DNA of 64,000 nucleotides from Trichostrongylus colubriformis (Eukaryota; Nematoda; Chromadorea; Rhabditida; Trichostrongylidae), in the NCBI GenBank assembly GCA_963978905.1, contig OZ022259.1, positions 29,055,994 through 29,119,993 on the forward strand, written 5' to 3'. How positions within the stretch are numbered: the stretch's first letter is position 1; every line of letters begins with the position of its first letter. The notes below the pieces were generated by a model. That model saw only the letters and a program-made list of their open reading frames with translations. It searched no databases and was not told the DNA's origin. The position numbers and the translations under genes are program-made. Shown here piece by piece: positions 20,526-30,787 of the stretch.

Positions 20526-21161
20526 CTAGAAGGACTTCTCTTTGCGGATGACTTCTTCCAGGTGTTCATAGAACGCATCCAATTTGGAATCGTCAGCTGC
20601 TGCGTGTGGTGAGTAGCAGTTGATGATTGAGATGGTCTTCTGATGCGGTGGATCAAGGCTTAGAATGGCTAGACGAAGAGACAGAATCTCGTGAGAGTCG
20701 ACGTGGCGGACGACAGACGGGTGCACGACAAATCCAACGCCTCCGACATTCCGCGACGGGATCTTCTCTCCACGGATAACAAGAGTCCCGTCGTTGAACT
20801 GTCGTGCGTCGGTTCTTCTGCTCTTTGTTTCTTGTAGCGCGATCACATGGAACTTGATGCGAGTCGCAGCGTCGAGGAGAGCATGGAGATCGGCGTTGGA
20901 CGAGACTGTTCTGGCGTTGTAGGTGCGGAGCATGAAGCAGTCTCCGTGCCGTGTACGAGGTGTGTCGTCATTGTCCAGAATCCATGACGTCCTGCACAAC
21001 CCGAGATTTCTTCGCCTCTCACCGGTTGTCGTACCGTCCGACGTCGGAGACGGCAGAGCTCTGTGTGCGGGGTACTGAGGCTGTTTTTCTGCTGGTTGAG
21101 CGTTTTGTTCCCTGGTATCCTGACGAAGCGTTGCCAGAGCGTCCGCAGGCCCCTTCCTCAA
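20526..21161 (-). pseudogene. RTE-like element 2 endonuclease N-terminal part
   Basis: The frame starts with the ATG at 21161. Blocks are [24 protein letters not shown] (intact catalytic QET), [22 protein letters not shown] and [20 protein letters not shown]. This is the usual endonuclease order of RTE/CR1-type LINEs. The DNA nicking motif GDFNAR expected next lies at the frame break near 20520. Confidence 0.92.
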
Positions 21162-21336
21162 CCATCAAAACAGAGGGAAGGGAGGGGGTCCGCTCTTGGC
21201 TAGGACTTTACTCCTTCTCAGCATGGTTGAACCTGCCAGGAGCATTTGCCGAAGCAAAAGACTCCCGCTGTGCATCGCAGTCCAGTCCCATTGCCACCCA
21301 CTCGCCACGATGAGGCGTCGGACCGTCGAGGGGCAT

Positions 21337-21645
21337 TTAGAGCGGCTAGTTTATATAACAAAGTAATTAAGAGGGAAGACCTCCTTAGCACTTTGAAACA
21401 GTTCAAACGAAGCATAGCCAAAGTACTATGTGATTATGTGATTTTCTGATTCCCTGAGGTTTACTGGTTTATATGACCTTGATGTGGATATTGTGACATT
21501 GTTGTATTAAAGCCCTTGTTGCTTGATGCGTGCTCTCTAATTGTATTTGTTGTTTACCTAGATTGCGTTCCGATGCCAAAGTGTATTTTGGTGCATGACT
21601 GTTCTACGTTTGCCTTTAGCAGCGTAATAAACATAAACATAAACG
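21337..21645 (+). pseudogene. CR1/jockey-like LINE C-terminus, right part and tail
   Basis: After the duplicated target the old frame resumes as RAASLYNKVIKREDLLSTLK then QFKRSIAKVLCDYVIF and a stop near 21447, the classical last residues of such LINEs. About 180 bp of 3' untranslated sequence follow, ending in an AATAAACATAAACATAAAC tail at 21625-21645. Removing the RTE element and one target copy restores continuity with 17871-18101. Confidence 0.75.
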
Positions 21646-21985
21646 TGTGAACAACAATGTGAGGCTCCAAAATTTTTATTTCCAAAAGACTCAAAAGGCT
21701 CCAAAAGGTAGTGCAAAAGAGATTCGAGACTATTGGCGAGCATTCGGCGCCTAGCGCCTTTCTCAAGCCTGAAACAGAGCAATTTACTTTATTTTATATA
21801 TTGGCAATATATGAAAAGAGTCAGCAGGTCTATATCCGACTGACTCGCTGCTGCCGCGTACCTTGTCCTACCAATGCTGCAAGTGGAGAGGAAATGTTTG
21901 ACCCACCCTAACCTAACCCTCAAATAGCGTGGACGTGTTATGACTATAGTAATATGTGATATCACATTCATTCCACAGTGCAAGT
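21646..21985. other. Unassigned spacer
   Basis: Short stretch between the LINE tail and the Penelope-like fragment. No supported gene; short overlapping frames only. Confidence 0.4.
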
Positions 21986-21989
21986 TATT

Positions 21990-22410
21990 GCAGTCATGTG
22001 ATTAAGTGAAAAGAGTCACGTAGCTCGTCTTTGCTATTTATTTCTGGGGATGGCCTTTTTATTCCTAGTGCTTCCAATATTTTTCTTTCCACTGTGTTTT
22101 CAATGGAGCGGTGCAGCATTTTTACAGTGAAGTTGGGAGGTCCCTGGTGGGTATGCTTTTGTGTTCTATGCTTGGAGGAAATACATATTGTTTATAAATG
22201 ATGTGGATTTTGCAAGGTCCCACGGTAATCGTCAAGTCGTTTCAACAGGAGCCTTTTAGTTTTCCCAACATATTTTTGCCCACATCCTTGGCATGTTTCC
22301 GGGTACACAGACCCCCGGAGTTGACAAATTTTATCGTTACTGCAATAACAGCACCAATCCCTCCCGCATTTGTCCTCGTAGAACCTAGAATAGGTGAGTA
22401 ACCGCTTTAG
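21990..22410 (-). pseudogene. Penelope-like GIY-YIG endonuclease fragment (22 kb)
   Basis: The minus-strand reading is CSNDKICQLRGSVYPETCQG then CGQKYVGKTKRLLLKRLDDY, followed after a break by LHRSIENTVERKILEALGIK and RPSPEINSKDEL. These match the C-terminal GIY-YIG endonuclease of Penelope-like retroelements: paired cysteines before the YVG motif, the Arg of TKRLL, and the RKILEA block carrying the catalytic Glu. Internal breaks and the absence of a reverse transcriptase beside it make it a relic. Confidence 0.75.
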
Positions 22411-22725
22411 ATATGGTGGTGGTCTAAATATAAGTTATATTGGAAGCGAGGAATTCTTGATGACACAGTTGACCCTGATCGCTGTTCTTTCGTTTAATGC
22501 CGTATTATGCCGTATGTAAACGAATGAACAACAATCAGGGTCAACTGTTTCGTCAAGAATTCCTCGCTTCCAATAAAACTTATATTTGGACCACCACCAA
22601 ATCTAAAGCGGTTACTCACCTATTCTAGGTCCTACGAGGACCAATGCGGGAGGGATTGGTGCTGTTATTGCAGTAGCGATAAAATTTGTCAACTCCGGGG
22701 GTCCGTGCACCCGGTAACATGCCAA
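22288..22725. repeat. Long inverted repeat, arms about 205 bp, 18-nt centre
   Basis: The plus strand at 22288-22497 is closely matched by the complement of 22516-22725. Landmarks are the GTTGACAAATTTTATCG block, the CTCCCGCATT block, GGTGAGTAACCGC and the AGCGAGGAATTCTTGA block. The left arm contains part of the Penelope-like fragment, so the duplication arose after that insertion. Transcription in either direction would give a hairpin of about 200 bp. Confidence 0.95.
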
Positions 22726-22729
22726 GAAC

Positions 22730-23145
22730 GGTGTTCCTCCGGCGGTTCCTCGATGTTTCGTCAGAGCCGCTAGAGGGATGAGGCGTTTGGTGGTGTAGTG
22801 GATAGAATCTTAAATCTTGAGCCACGTGTAGGCCTTTTTCCTATCGTTTTTTATCGCAGTCGATATCATGCCTCCCATACATGTAAAAGCCATCGCTTAC
22901 CCGCTGGTTGGATCCAGGATGGGTGCGGGCCATCTTGAGACTGTGAACGCCATCTTATATACATGTTCTTCACGCGCTAAGCAGTCACCCTCACTCGGCG
23001 ATGATGCACAGGCTTAGGCATTGTGGAAAGGGCTAACTACTCGCTGATGAAATCAAGATACTCATTACTGTCGTGAACCGTGCCTTCAGTTCTGGCGATT
23101 CGCTATTCGATAGAGACATAGTCTAGAAAAGAAAACGATTTCCTT
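22730..23145. other. Unassigned spacer
   Basis: No supported gene or paired repeat was found between the foldback and the first receptor-like segment. Confidence 0.4.
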
Positions 23146-23146
23146 A

Positions 23147-23700
23147 TTGGACCTCTTCTTCAGAGTGTCTGTGACTGCATTCAATTGTATTATGAGCGTA
23201 TTCAAATGCATATACGGCATCTCTTTCCTTTTCAACTTTGAAAGCCCTGTGATGCTCTGGATAACGGATCAGTTCGGGGTTCTGCCATACATTTACACAG
23301 TTTCGTTAAGAAAAGGGCTTCCACGTTTGAATGAAGCAGGTGTGCGACAGAACATTCCAGCTGTTCCACCACACGCGCCAAGTGCTTTGCTGCTTCCGCT
23401 ACAAATTGACGGCGCGCCAAGAGAAGATATTACCACTTAGGATTCAGCGGCAATACTTTTCTCTCCTAATTGCATTACCTTCATTACCTGAATTTCTTCA
23501 TTCCTATCATATCACAGCCAATAACAAGCCTCTTTCGCCAAGTACTTGCCGCCGTTGCCCCGCTGGTCAGCTCAATGGCGGATGTTGACTATCTTCACTA
23601 TTTCTTGATACAGCGGGCACCATCCTATGCTTGTTCTGAATGCGTTACTACTTACTCTAACGCCGGAGTGAAAGTTTACTTCCCGCGGCTGCCGACAGGA
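23147..23700 (+). pseudogene. Serpentine-receptor-like N-terminal segments
   Basis: Two plus-strand stretches are hydrophobic and receptor-like. 23147-23330 encodes FFRVSVTAFNCIMSVFKCIY and GISFLFNFESPVMLW. 23575-23700 encodes ADVDYLHYFLIQRAPSYACS, resembling the second transmembrane region of nematode chemoreceptors. They lie upstream of a convincing receptor last exon at 25661, on the same strand. Exon borders could not be fixed and the frames are interrupted, so this may be a dying gene. Confidence 0.35.
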
Positions 23701-24439
23701 CTATCTGCTCGCGGATGGAACCGCCACAGTAAGCTTCACGCAATCTGTGTCTTTTCCTTTTTTTAAGTTTATGCGCCTATTTAATGCTCTATGATTTAAA
23801 TGAATCTATCTCATATGTACTTCTTCTCGAAGTCGCAACGAAGATGGAAATTAAAAGTTTCAGAATTATTGGGGCATTACAGATTCCGCCGTGGTCAGAT
23901 GGTTGGACCCACATCCAGTAGGCTGTACCTTTACCGAGGCGTGAGTGTCAGTTCCTGGAGCGTGCAGAGCCTAGAAAGCAGACGCGACTGCACCAAGCAG
24001 CTCAGGTCCGCCCATCCTAGACCTGATTGTTGGTAATGACAACCTGGCAACGGTGTCATTAAACTAGCAAATCAGGCCTACAATTTGTGTGATAATATAA
24101 GATAAGGAAGAGATGCTAGTATAAAGGAGACGTTGACGTGAGGAAACAGGTGATATCCCAGAGTTTCTTATGATACCATCAGCGTGAACTGATTCAAAGG
24201 ATCGTTTTCACGCGGTAATCTTGTCCAAAACCAGGCCTTATTTTTGCTGTTTTCGGGGACTTCTTTCGGATTGTTATTCGTCGACGTATTCCTCAGAACC
24301 TCCAATTTCGTAATTCTGCGCGTTAATCCACTCAAGGTGCACGATCCTGGAACGTAACCGCTGTCTGACCTAGTGTGTGGCTTCAGACGACTCGACCCAT
24401 CGGCATGTAGCCGATGGCGTTCTAACCCAAACAGGTTGG
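23701..24439. other. Unassigned stretch between receptor-like segments
   Basis: Short frames on both strands, none recognisable. It may be intron if the receptor-like locus is continuous. Confidence 0.35.
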
Positions 24440-24760
24440 GAATTGGAACAAGCGAGATTATGTTCACTAGAATCAAAAAATGCATCGACGATTCGAAGAG
24501 ACTGAGGCCTGAGACCCCCTGGGTGCTCACCGCTTGCAATGTCATGGGGATGCGGAGTTTGAGGAAACTGTAGGGATTATGTCGCGCAAACCCCAGACTC
24601 CAGCGCTCAAAACTTGGGAAGCATTTTGGATCAACGTCGATAACCCTGAAATGAATAGGAAAGAGGAATGCATAGCCATAGCAAACGAACTTGTCCCATT
24701 TCTGAGCCTGTGTGAGCTAGAAGAGTTATCGACCGACGAGTTCGGTCATCTTGACCCTCC
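24440..24760 (+). pseudogene. Penelope-like GIY-YIG endonuclease fragment (24.5 kb)
   Basis: The plus strand reads LGAHRLQCHGDAEFEETVGI then MSRKPQTPALKTWEAFWINV and NPEMNRKEECIAIANELVPF. It corresponds residue by residue to the end of the fuller copy at 27590-27790 (LGRHRREQHSGNDFD..., RKALEAFWISARNPIMNNRNEC). The Glu of the WEAFW block is kept. Only the C-terminal third of the domain remains. It interrupts the serpentine-receptor-like locus. Confidence 0.8.
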
Positions 24761-24764
24761 CACT

Positions 24765-25400
24765 AATTCATATTCGAGGTGGTCTCAGCGGCAGCCATTA
24801 GGGGTTACAGATCATCTTCACTGTAGTTGTGGTTTACGACTCCTATCTAAGCTCTTATGATCTAGGTGGAACTGTTTTGTGGGTTTGAAAAGGTGTTTGG
24901 GGTATAAATGACATTCATCTTTGCCTTACCAGACTCTGACTAAGGCGGCACGACCGAACGTCAGCCGAATAAAGTTATTGCCACCTTGGAGGCCCAAGAA
25001 GAAATATGTATAAAGAAGAACAGTGCCAAGATTTATGAAGAGTCGGACTTGAATACGTATGAGGATTTCACTTAGCTTTCACATTAACTACTATGTTACA
25101 TGAATCGCCACCACACTAGTAGATAAATAATTTCCCTGAAACGCCGTTTGCAGGATTAAACGTGGCACTGATCAACAAGCCACCATTTCGGTGTTGGCGC
25201 AAATAACGCCGCATTAGCGCGTTATCTTTTACACCCAACTGGCTAAAAACTTCATGCGAGGGTTATTTGAGACGCTGGCAATGTATACAATATTGGTTTC
25301 ACCGACGAGTATAGTTCAGTGTCCTCACAATAATAGTTGGGCGCCCATTCTTCATTAATCGCACTAAAAAGGAATATTATATTTGTGTACGTCTATATGG
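24765..25400. other. Unassigned stretch
   Basis: AT-rich, no supported gene. Possibly intronic to the receptor-like locus. Confidence 0.35.
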
Positions 25401-25580
25401 AAGTTTACAACGCTTTTGGTATTAAAAACGGCTGTCGAAATTTGTTGCCAATTGCACCAACGTCCGAAATGAATGTCACAATTATGATCAGCGCCCTGAT
25501 TAACCTATATAGACGGAAAGCAGCCGATTTATGCCAAGCTCGCAGATTTTGGGGTAGTGACGATTATATAGTGAAGTTCA
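25401..25580 (+). pseudogene. Serpentine-receptor-like segment (possible TM5 region)
   Basis: The plus frame reads SEMNVTIMISALINLYRRKA with a following basic loop, reminiscent of the fifth transmembrane helix and third cytoplasmic loop of nematode chemoreceptors. It lies 80-250 bp before the receptor last exon. Splice borders are not clear. Confidence 0.3.
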
Positions 25581-25660
25581 TAGTTTTCTAACCAGGCACA
25601 TGCTCAAGTCAGAACAAAGATGATGTAGAAAAATTGAGAAAATTGAAAAACTTGTTTTAG

Positions 25661-25804
25661 TATGCCATCCACTTCTTCCTTGTGATGGCAACAAATGCCT
25701 ATAGCATATTTTTTCTAAGCCACTCACTGCGACAAGAGTTTCTGAAACACTGGTGGAAATCGAGTAAAGATCAGCCATTTCAAACAACCGCACGTACCAT
25801 GTGA
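25661..25804 (+). CDS. Serpentine receptor-like gene 1, last exon
   Basis: After acceptor CTTGTTTTAG the exon encodes 47 residues: YAIHFFLVMATNAYSIFFLS then HSLRQEFLKHWWKSSKDQPF and QTTARTM, stop TGA at 25802-25804. This is the seventh transmembrane helix with the conserved asparagine-rich NAYS turn and a basic cytoplasmic tail, as in nematode 7TM chemoreceptors. It is clearly paralogous to 43972-44055. Subfamily cannot be named from this alone; srv-like is my guess. Confidence 0.7.
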   Translation, partial: YAIHFFLVMATNAYSIFFLSHSLRQEFLKHWWKSSKDQPFQTTARTM

Positions 25805-26163
25805 TATGGCCGCCCGTCCGTTGGACACAATGGAAGAATTTCGTATTTCCAAGTATCATTACCTTAGAGATAAACTACATGGACTCAAGCTGTAGTAAAT
25901 ATGTGAAAACTGACGAAAGAAATTTTTTGTTATTACACAAAGGGGTCAATTAGCCCAAGCCATGTAGACACATTTCTTCTGGATGGAGCCATCGCTGTGA
26001 TTGTCACGCGCCTTGTTTTTTTCCTGCTTGATAGACTGTTACTTGGAAGAGTTGCTGCATGATTGAAAGCTATTAAAACGCGGAAAGTCTCGGAAAATGA
26101 AGCGTTCAGCTCCAAGAACTTATCATCTACTGTGCGGGGCTATTGAATCACGACGTCACACGG

Positions 26164-26242
26164 AGCTTCTCAATTAGGAAAATACAAACGGGAGGAGCAA
26201 AAAGCTTCTCAACTAGGAAAATACAAATGGAAGGTTAAAAAG
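26164..26242 (+). repeat. Tandem duplication, 39 bp x 2
   Basis: AGCTTCTCAATTAGGAAAAT at 26164 recurs with two changes at 26203. Confidence 0.85.
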
Positions 26243-26442
26243 TAGAAGGAACAAACCACTTTCTGAGCTTCAAAGCTATTCTTGAGGCAACGGCTCCACA
26301 GAACACTTGTAGAAACGAGTTAGCTCTTACGTAGTGCTTTATGTAGTTCACTCATGATTATGTAGTCACATGAGGCTACTTTCCGTAACTACAGTGCTTG
26401 CAGGATTTTTTGTGAATTTTGTCTCACAATCAGTAATCACAG

Positions 26443-27288
26443 GTTCCTGCGCACCTGACCAATACGAGATCATTCCTTGACCACCAACACAGCGCCCGAA
26501 TTTGCCCTGGCTACGCTGTAGAGTCATTCGACGTCACCTCTTTGTATACAAATGTCCAAAACGACATGGCCCTACAGGCATTGTCCGAAATGCTTAATAG
26601 GCATCATAGTAACATTAACACCTTTGGACTTCAGAGGAATCACATCATGACTCTGGTCAAGGAGTGTCTTAGTTGTAACATATTTAAATGGTCAGGTTCG
26701 TACTACTCGCAAATAAGAGGTTTAGCTATGAGTCAGCGGCTCGCACCGGTTCTTGCGATATGCTTCATGAGTAGAATCGAAGAACCGGTGCTGGCTCGTA
26801 TGCCACTGATGTACTGCAGATACATCGATGGCTGTTTCATCATAACATCAACGCAGTCTGAGATGGATGAATGCTTTCGTATTCTTAACGAACAATCTCA
26901 GTACATCAAGCTCACTCGAGAGACACCGACGAATGGTTGGCTCCCTTACCTTAACACCCAGATGAAGGTGTCCGACGATATGATCAGCGTCAAGTGGTAC
27001 CGAAAAGGAAGTTCTAAGAACATCCTGATCCACGCAAGATCGGCCCAGCCCATTGCTGTAAAGAGAGCTGTTGTTAAAAACATGTTCAAGACTGCCACAG
27101 CGGTGTGCACGGGCAACGACGAAAGACGAGAATTAGTCGGGCTGGCTTCTCGTATAGCTGCTCAAAACGGCTATACTCAACCAATGTACCACGCTAGAAC
27201 ATTTCCTGATCATAGAAGACGAGGATCGCCCTTCCAAGACCGTATACCTTTTTGTTTGCCCTTTATCTCTGACAATTCTCCTCAGTAA
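26443..27288 (+). pseudogene. Penelope-like reverse transcriptase, catalytic box altered
   Basis: The frame reads VPAHLTNTRSFLDHQHSAR, then VESFDVTSLYTNVQNDMALQ (first catalytic Asp present), GLAMSQRLAPVLAICFM (primer-grip side) and MYCRYIDGCFIITSTQSEMD. The second catalytic pair is usually YxDD; here it is YIDG, so one metal-binding Asp is Gly. Next come GWLPYLNTQMKV and the Penelope-specific SSKNILIHARSAQP block. The frame stops at 27286 but continues in another frame, so a frameshift of about 1 nt lies near 27265-27285. It is probably inactive. Confidence 0.92.
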
Positions 27289-27791
27289 TACGTCGATGCC
27301 TAGTTCGTGCTCAGCTTCAAAACGATGTCGTTCTTGTCAATATTCCGAACGACAATATCAAACGTCAGCTGGTACGGAACAGGCTCTACGATTGCGAATG
27401 TGTTTCGGAGAACTGCGTGATTTGCCCCTACGGCAAGATAGGAGACTGTACAAAATCCGGTGTGGTTTATGAGATTGAATGTAGGGTGTGCAATGGCAAG
27501 TATACTGGGGAGACCGGCCGCGTTTTGATAACGCGTATAAATGAACATCTGGCCAGTAAGAGAAGGGAATCAATAACAACTCTACTTGGAAGGCACAGAC
27601 GTGAACAGCACAGCGGGAATGACTTTGACGTGAAGTGCAAAATTCTGTCACATGAGACCGAGATTTCATCTAGGAAGGCATTAGAAGCGTTTTGGATATC
27701 CGCAAGGAATCCAATAATGAACAACAGGAATGAGTGCCCTTCAATTACAAGTGAATTCCTGCCGTTTGTACCGCTCTGTGGGTTAGAATGA
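27289..27791 (+). pseudogene. Penelope-like C-terminal GIY-YIG endonuclease
   Basis: In the shifted frame: VIRRCLVRAQLQNDVVLVNI, then CECVSENCVICPYGKIGDC (cysteine cluster, probable zinc knuckle), GVVYEIECRVCNGKYTGET (GIY-YIG motif, with YTG for YIG), GRVLITRINEHLAS (catalytic Arg), and SSRKALEAFWISARNP with the catalytic Glu. It stops with TGA at 27789-27791. The enzyme would nick target DNA for insertion. All expected blocks are there; only the frameshift to the polymerase is a clear lesion. Confidence 0.92.
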
Positions 27792-28034
27792 TGTCGCGAC
27801 TGACAGCACCGTCATTTGTCAACACCGCTGTATAGTGATTCTCAGTCGCACATTATACTAACACGAGTCGGTAGCGACGTCCTACCACTCGCGGTGGATC
27901 ACGGGGTGAGTTCTATTTCTTTCTTTCGTCTATTCGACTCTCCATGGATTGAGTGGGTGAGTCCGAAATGCTAGGGGTTTTTGGCGCTTGATCGGTTAAG
28001 TCAAGGGTCAGCAAACTTCGAACCACTTTTTTTA

Positions 28035-28072
28035 GGCCTCTGAAGACGACGAAAGGGTCGAAACGTCAGGCC
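28035..28072 (+). ncRNA. Hammerhead-like ribozyme motif in Penelope-like 3' region
   Basis: CTGAAGA (28040-28046) and GAAAC (after a CGAC...GTCG hairpin) reproduce the two conserved strands of the hammerhead core. A GTC follows, and GGCCT/AGGCC flank the whole as a 5-bp outer stem. Hammerheads are known in Penelope-like elements. Stem III is not evident, so self-cleavage is uncertain; the same string can also be read as coding remnant. Confidence 0.4.
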
Positions 28073-28112
28073 AAAAATAAACTGATCCACCTACTAACCT
28101 CGTTTGGCAAAG

Positions 28113-28480
28113 CAACACACGAGTAATCACAGGATTTTCCCGTCTCCACGGTTCACTGGAGGTCTTTTCTGATATAAAACTTAGTTTGCAGGCTTAATAT
28201 TCCAACTCTACGCATATATGTGCTAATGGTCGAAGATAATTCTATTATGCCGCTGGGAAACTGCGATGATGAGATTAATGTGTGTAGCAGGAAATGGCTG
28301 CAAGCAATTTCCTTTGTCTCGTCATTAATTTGTAAAATAATACTCAAAATTGAATGAGGAAGTCGCCTCATTTCTGAAAGGATGTTCACGGATTTCACGT
28401 GAGTGAAACCCATGTTGTGGACTCGCAACCTTTCATAGTATGTCCACGACAAATGTACATATGTGATGACAGTGAGCACC
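28113..28480. other. Unassigned spacer
   Basis: No supported feature; one 108-residue minus frame is not recognisable. Confidence 0.35.
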
Positions 28481-28484
28481 TTTG

Positions 28485-29350
28485 ATTACCTAATCAGTGA
28501 TAAGTATCAGTTGAAATGTAACCATAGGCATGACCTCACTGTATCCTAAGCGCGCATTGCAGAGTTCCATGAAGTAGTCGTTCTTGGGCGTGGCACTCCC
28601 TTTCATGCCTACTGGTGGTTATTCCCATAGGCCATCTAGTGTGACGATCTCACATATTAAGTAATACGTTCGCCTACATTATTTTGCATAAATATCCAGT
28701 AAAATACATTGTAGAAGTACTTGTACGTGGTAAAAAAACTTTTGCTACACCCGCGTATAGTCATCCGTTGGTCACCAACCAAAACCCGAAAACCGTCACG
28801 CCATGCCTAGTGTTGGTGATCATCATTGGAGTGGTTATTGATATACTCACCACCAGTGAGTGGGAGAATCTCCAGATATTTTCGTTAGCTAACACTGATG
28901 GAATAATTAGGAAGTGAGAACAAGAACAGTACAATTACTGATTACCATCTGGCGGTAGTTTCAACGCACCTCGTTCTCCTCCTAATTTATTCACATGTCA
29001 TCGTGTTCACGGCCAAAACGTGAACACTTTGATAGACCTTTATCCCTCCGCTCATGCCCTTATGTACGACTAGCATCGTGATGGCCTTTCTACCATCAAG
29101 GAATAGTTGATGGTGAGTGAAAACACTTTGCTACATTCTTCGCGCCATTTACTGTGCACGAGGTTCTTGAGCTTTTGATAGCTTTGGAGTCCTGCACGTT
29201 ACATAATGCTTGATGGTTGCCTCTACCGTTGTGAATGAAGAATCGCAGTATCATCTCCTCTACAATGCTGCAGGGTGTGTATACACTGGTACGAATGACC
29301 CACTTCACATGCCATGTGCGAAGACTCCGCACCTTATGTGCGGAAAAGTA
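28485..29350 (-). repeat. Dispersed repeat family C, uninterrupted copy
   Basis: The complement matches 46130-46195 joined to 49374-50270 across the RTE-like insertion there. Shared landmarks are CACATGGCATGTGAAGTGGG, GCAGCATTGTAGA, CACAACGG, AGGCATGAAAGGGAGTGCC and GATACTTATCA. A minus frame (HKVRSLRTWHVKWVIRTSVY) is partly conserved in both copies, so the repeat may descend from a coding element I do not recognise. Confidence 0.85.
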
Positions 29351-30345
29351 ATAATTGGCTAGGTGCAAGAATCAGCTATACGCAGCTTAACTCCATACGC
29401 TGAGTAAGCATATACTCAACTTGTAGGGCTTATAAGCTTATATGGTCTATTAACAAGCCTGTAATCAGCTTCCTTTTCTGCAACATGCTGCACATTTAAC
29501 TTACATGTAATAGGTACAGGGAATGGCGGTCAAAAAGGAGTAGTGTTTCTCCTCCACTTTTAAATATTAGTGACTTCTAGCAAATTTTGAGGAGTTTCCA
29601 CCCACAGTTTCAATGGCACACCTTACGTAATCACTAAACTCCGAAACAGCCTTCTGCAAGATCAGAATCGGGAGCTACCGCCAAGATCACTTATGGGGTC
29701 ACCTAAATTCGGCAAGAACCGCGCTTCATCGCGCTTTCACAACCTTGCTAAAGTCTGTCCACTTTGGGTAGTTGAGGGAATTCATATATTGGGTCTGCAG
29801 ATGTCAACCAACTAATTGTAAGCAGTGCTGGCACGAACCTCAACGCACGAGGTAGTGTCTTTCACTACCACAAGCTATGTTGGAACACGAGTCAGAGAAA
29901 TGAGCTCCATTTTTTTTAGCGGAAGACGTTTTATCCCACGTCCTAAGTCAGCCCCTTCTATGCCGAGGGAACAAGTATCGTCGGTATCTAGCAAATATAG
30001 CAATTATTTACTTGACGGAATTGCCGTCGTAGCAGCGTACGTATTCTTCCTGTGCTTGAGCGAACTCCTTTCTTTGCTACGGCCGATTTTGCGACCTCGG
30101 CCGAGGAATTCTCATCTTCACTCTTCCTTTGTGAGTGCTTGAATTTCGTTTGCGGGAAACCCCTATTGGTTGTTTTCCTTAGGTTTCTTTCCTACAGTAA
30201 ATCTTTTTTCCTTTGGCCTAATAGGGACGTTGGACCTCTCTGTGAACTCTTTAAATTACTTTCCAAACTTAATGATTTTATCGGATGCAGTGATGAATTG
30301 CTCCTTACTTGCGATAAATTCTTCAGAAACTCGTTTATCTGCTTG
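29351..30345. other. Unassigned stretch
   Basis: Two overlapping 105-residue plus frames (29825-30369) have hydrophobic runs but no recognisable family and no splice support. I see no repeat partner here. Confidence 0.35.
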
Positions 30346-30349
30346 GGTG

Positions 30350-30460
30350 GTCTCATACTGGGTATCTGAAATGTGTTGTCTAAGAGACTGAGGTGGAATA
30401 GAACAGTCTCCAGCTCCCCAGTACTGTAATCATCAACTTCAAGCCACCTTGCCCCCATCT
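30350..30460 (+). repeat. Dispersed repeat family D, copy 1
   Basis: It resembles 46030-46120 on the same strand, ending in the shared GTAATCATCAACTTCAAGC. On the minus strand both copies keep a frame reading LEVDDYxT...DNTF, which suggests an old coding origin. Confidence 0.65.
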
Positions 30461-30787
30461 TCCCCCCCCCCCTTCCTATCAAAATTCTCCCACAATCTAC
30501 AGTGAAATCTCCTTGTACGGTAATTGGACTTCACAGCCAATTACGGCCTTCGTATAATGTGCGGACTGTGAAGATATATCGTAAATGTGATGGTGATGTC
30601 CCCAGGTAACTGGGAAACACACCGCCTCCGATTTTCGATTTGTCGTACCTCATGAATCTTATGAAAACACATTATATCTAACTATTTTGAGCCCGGCACA
30701 ACCAATCTCCTTGAAAATGAAGAGCTTACAATATTTTTTTCGTTACATCGAGCGAACACAATCTATTCGATACCTCGATTTAATGCC

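Larger units (their letters stand above)
18102..21336 (-). mobile_element. RTE-like element 2, nested in a LINE
   Basis: A 3235-bp non-LTR retrotransposon in minus orientation. Its 3' tail is a TAAG-type repeat (seen as TTACTTACTTAG on the plus strand from 18101). It is bounded by an 11-bp target-site duplication. It encodes endonuclease then reverse transcriptase, as RTE elements do. It splits the C-terminal frame of an older plus-strand LINE. Six or so frame breaks and a damaged active site make it non-autonomous today. Confidence 0.95.
26443..28112 (+). mobile_element. Penelope-like element, reverse transcriptase plus GIY-YIG
   Basis: A plus-strand retroelement with the Penelope order: reverse transcriptase first, GIY-YIG endonuclease at the C-terminus, then about 320 bp of 3' sequence. 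That 3' sequence includes a hammerhead-like motif at 28040-28066. The 5' part before the palm domain is missing or degenerate. Three shorter relatives occur in the window. I could not identify terminal repeats. Confidence 0.9.

Noticed and set aside
22860..23050. Second hammerhead-like CTGATGA near 23045
   Set aside because: No matching GAAA strand or stems at a suitable distance.
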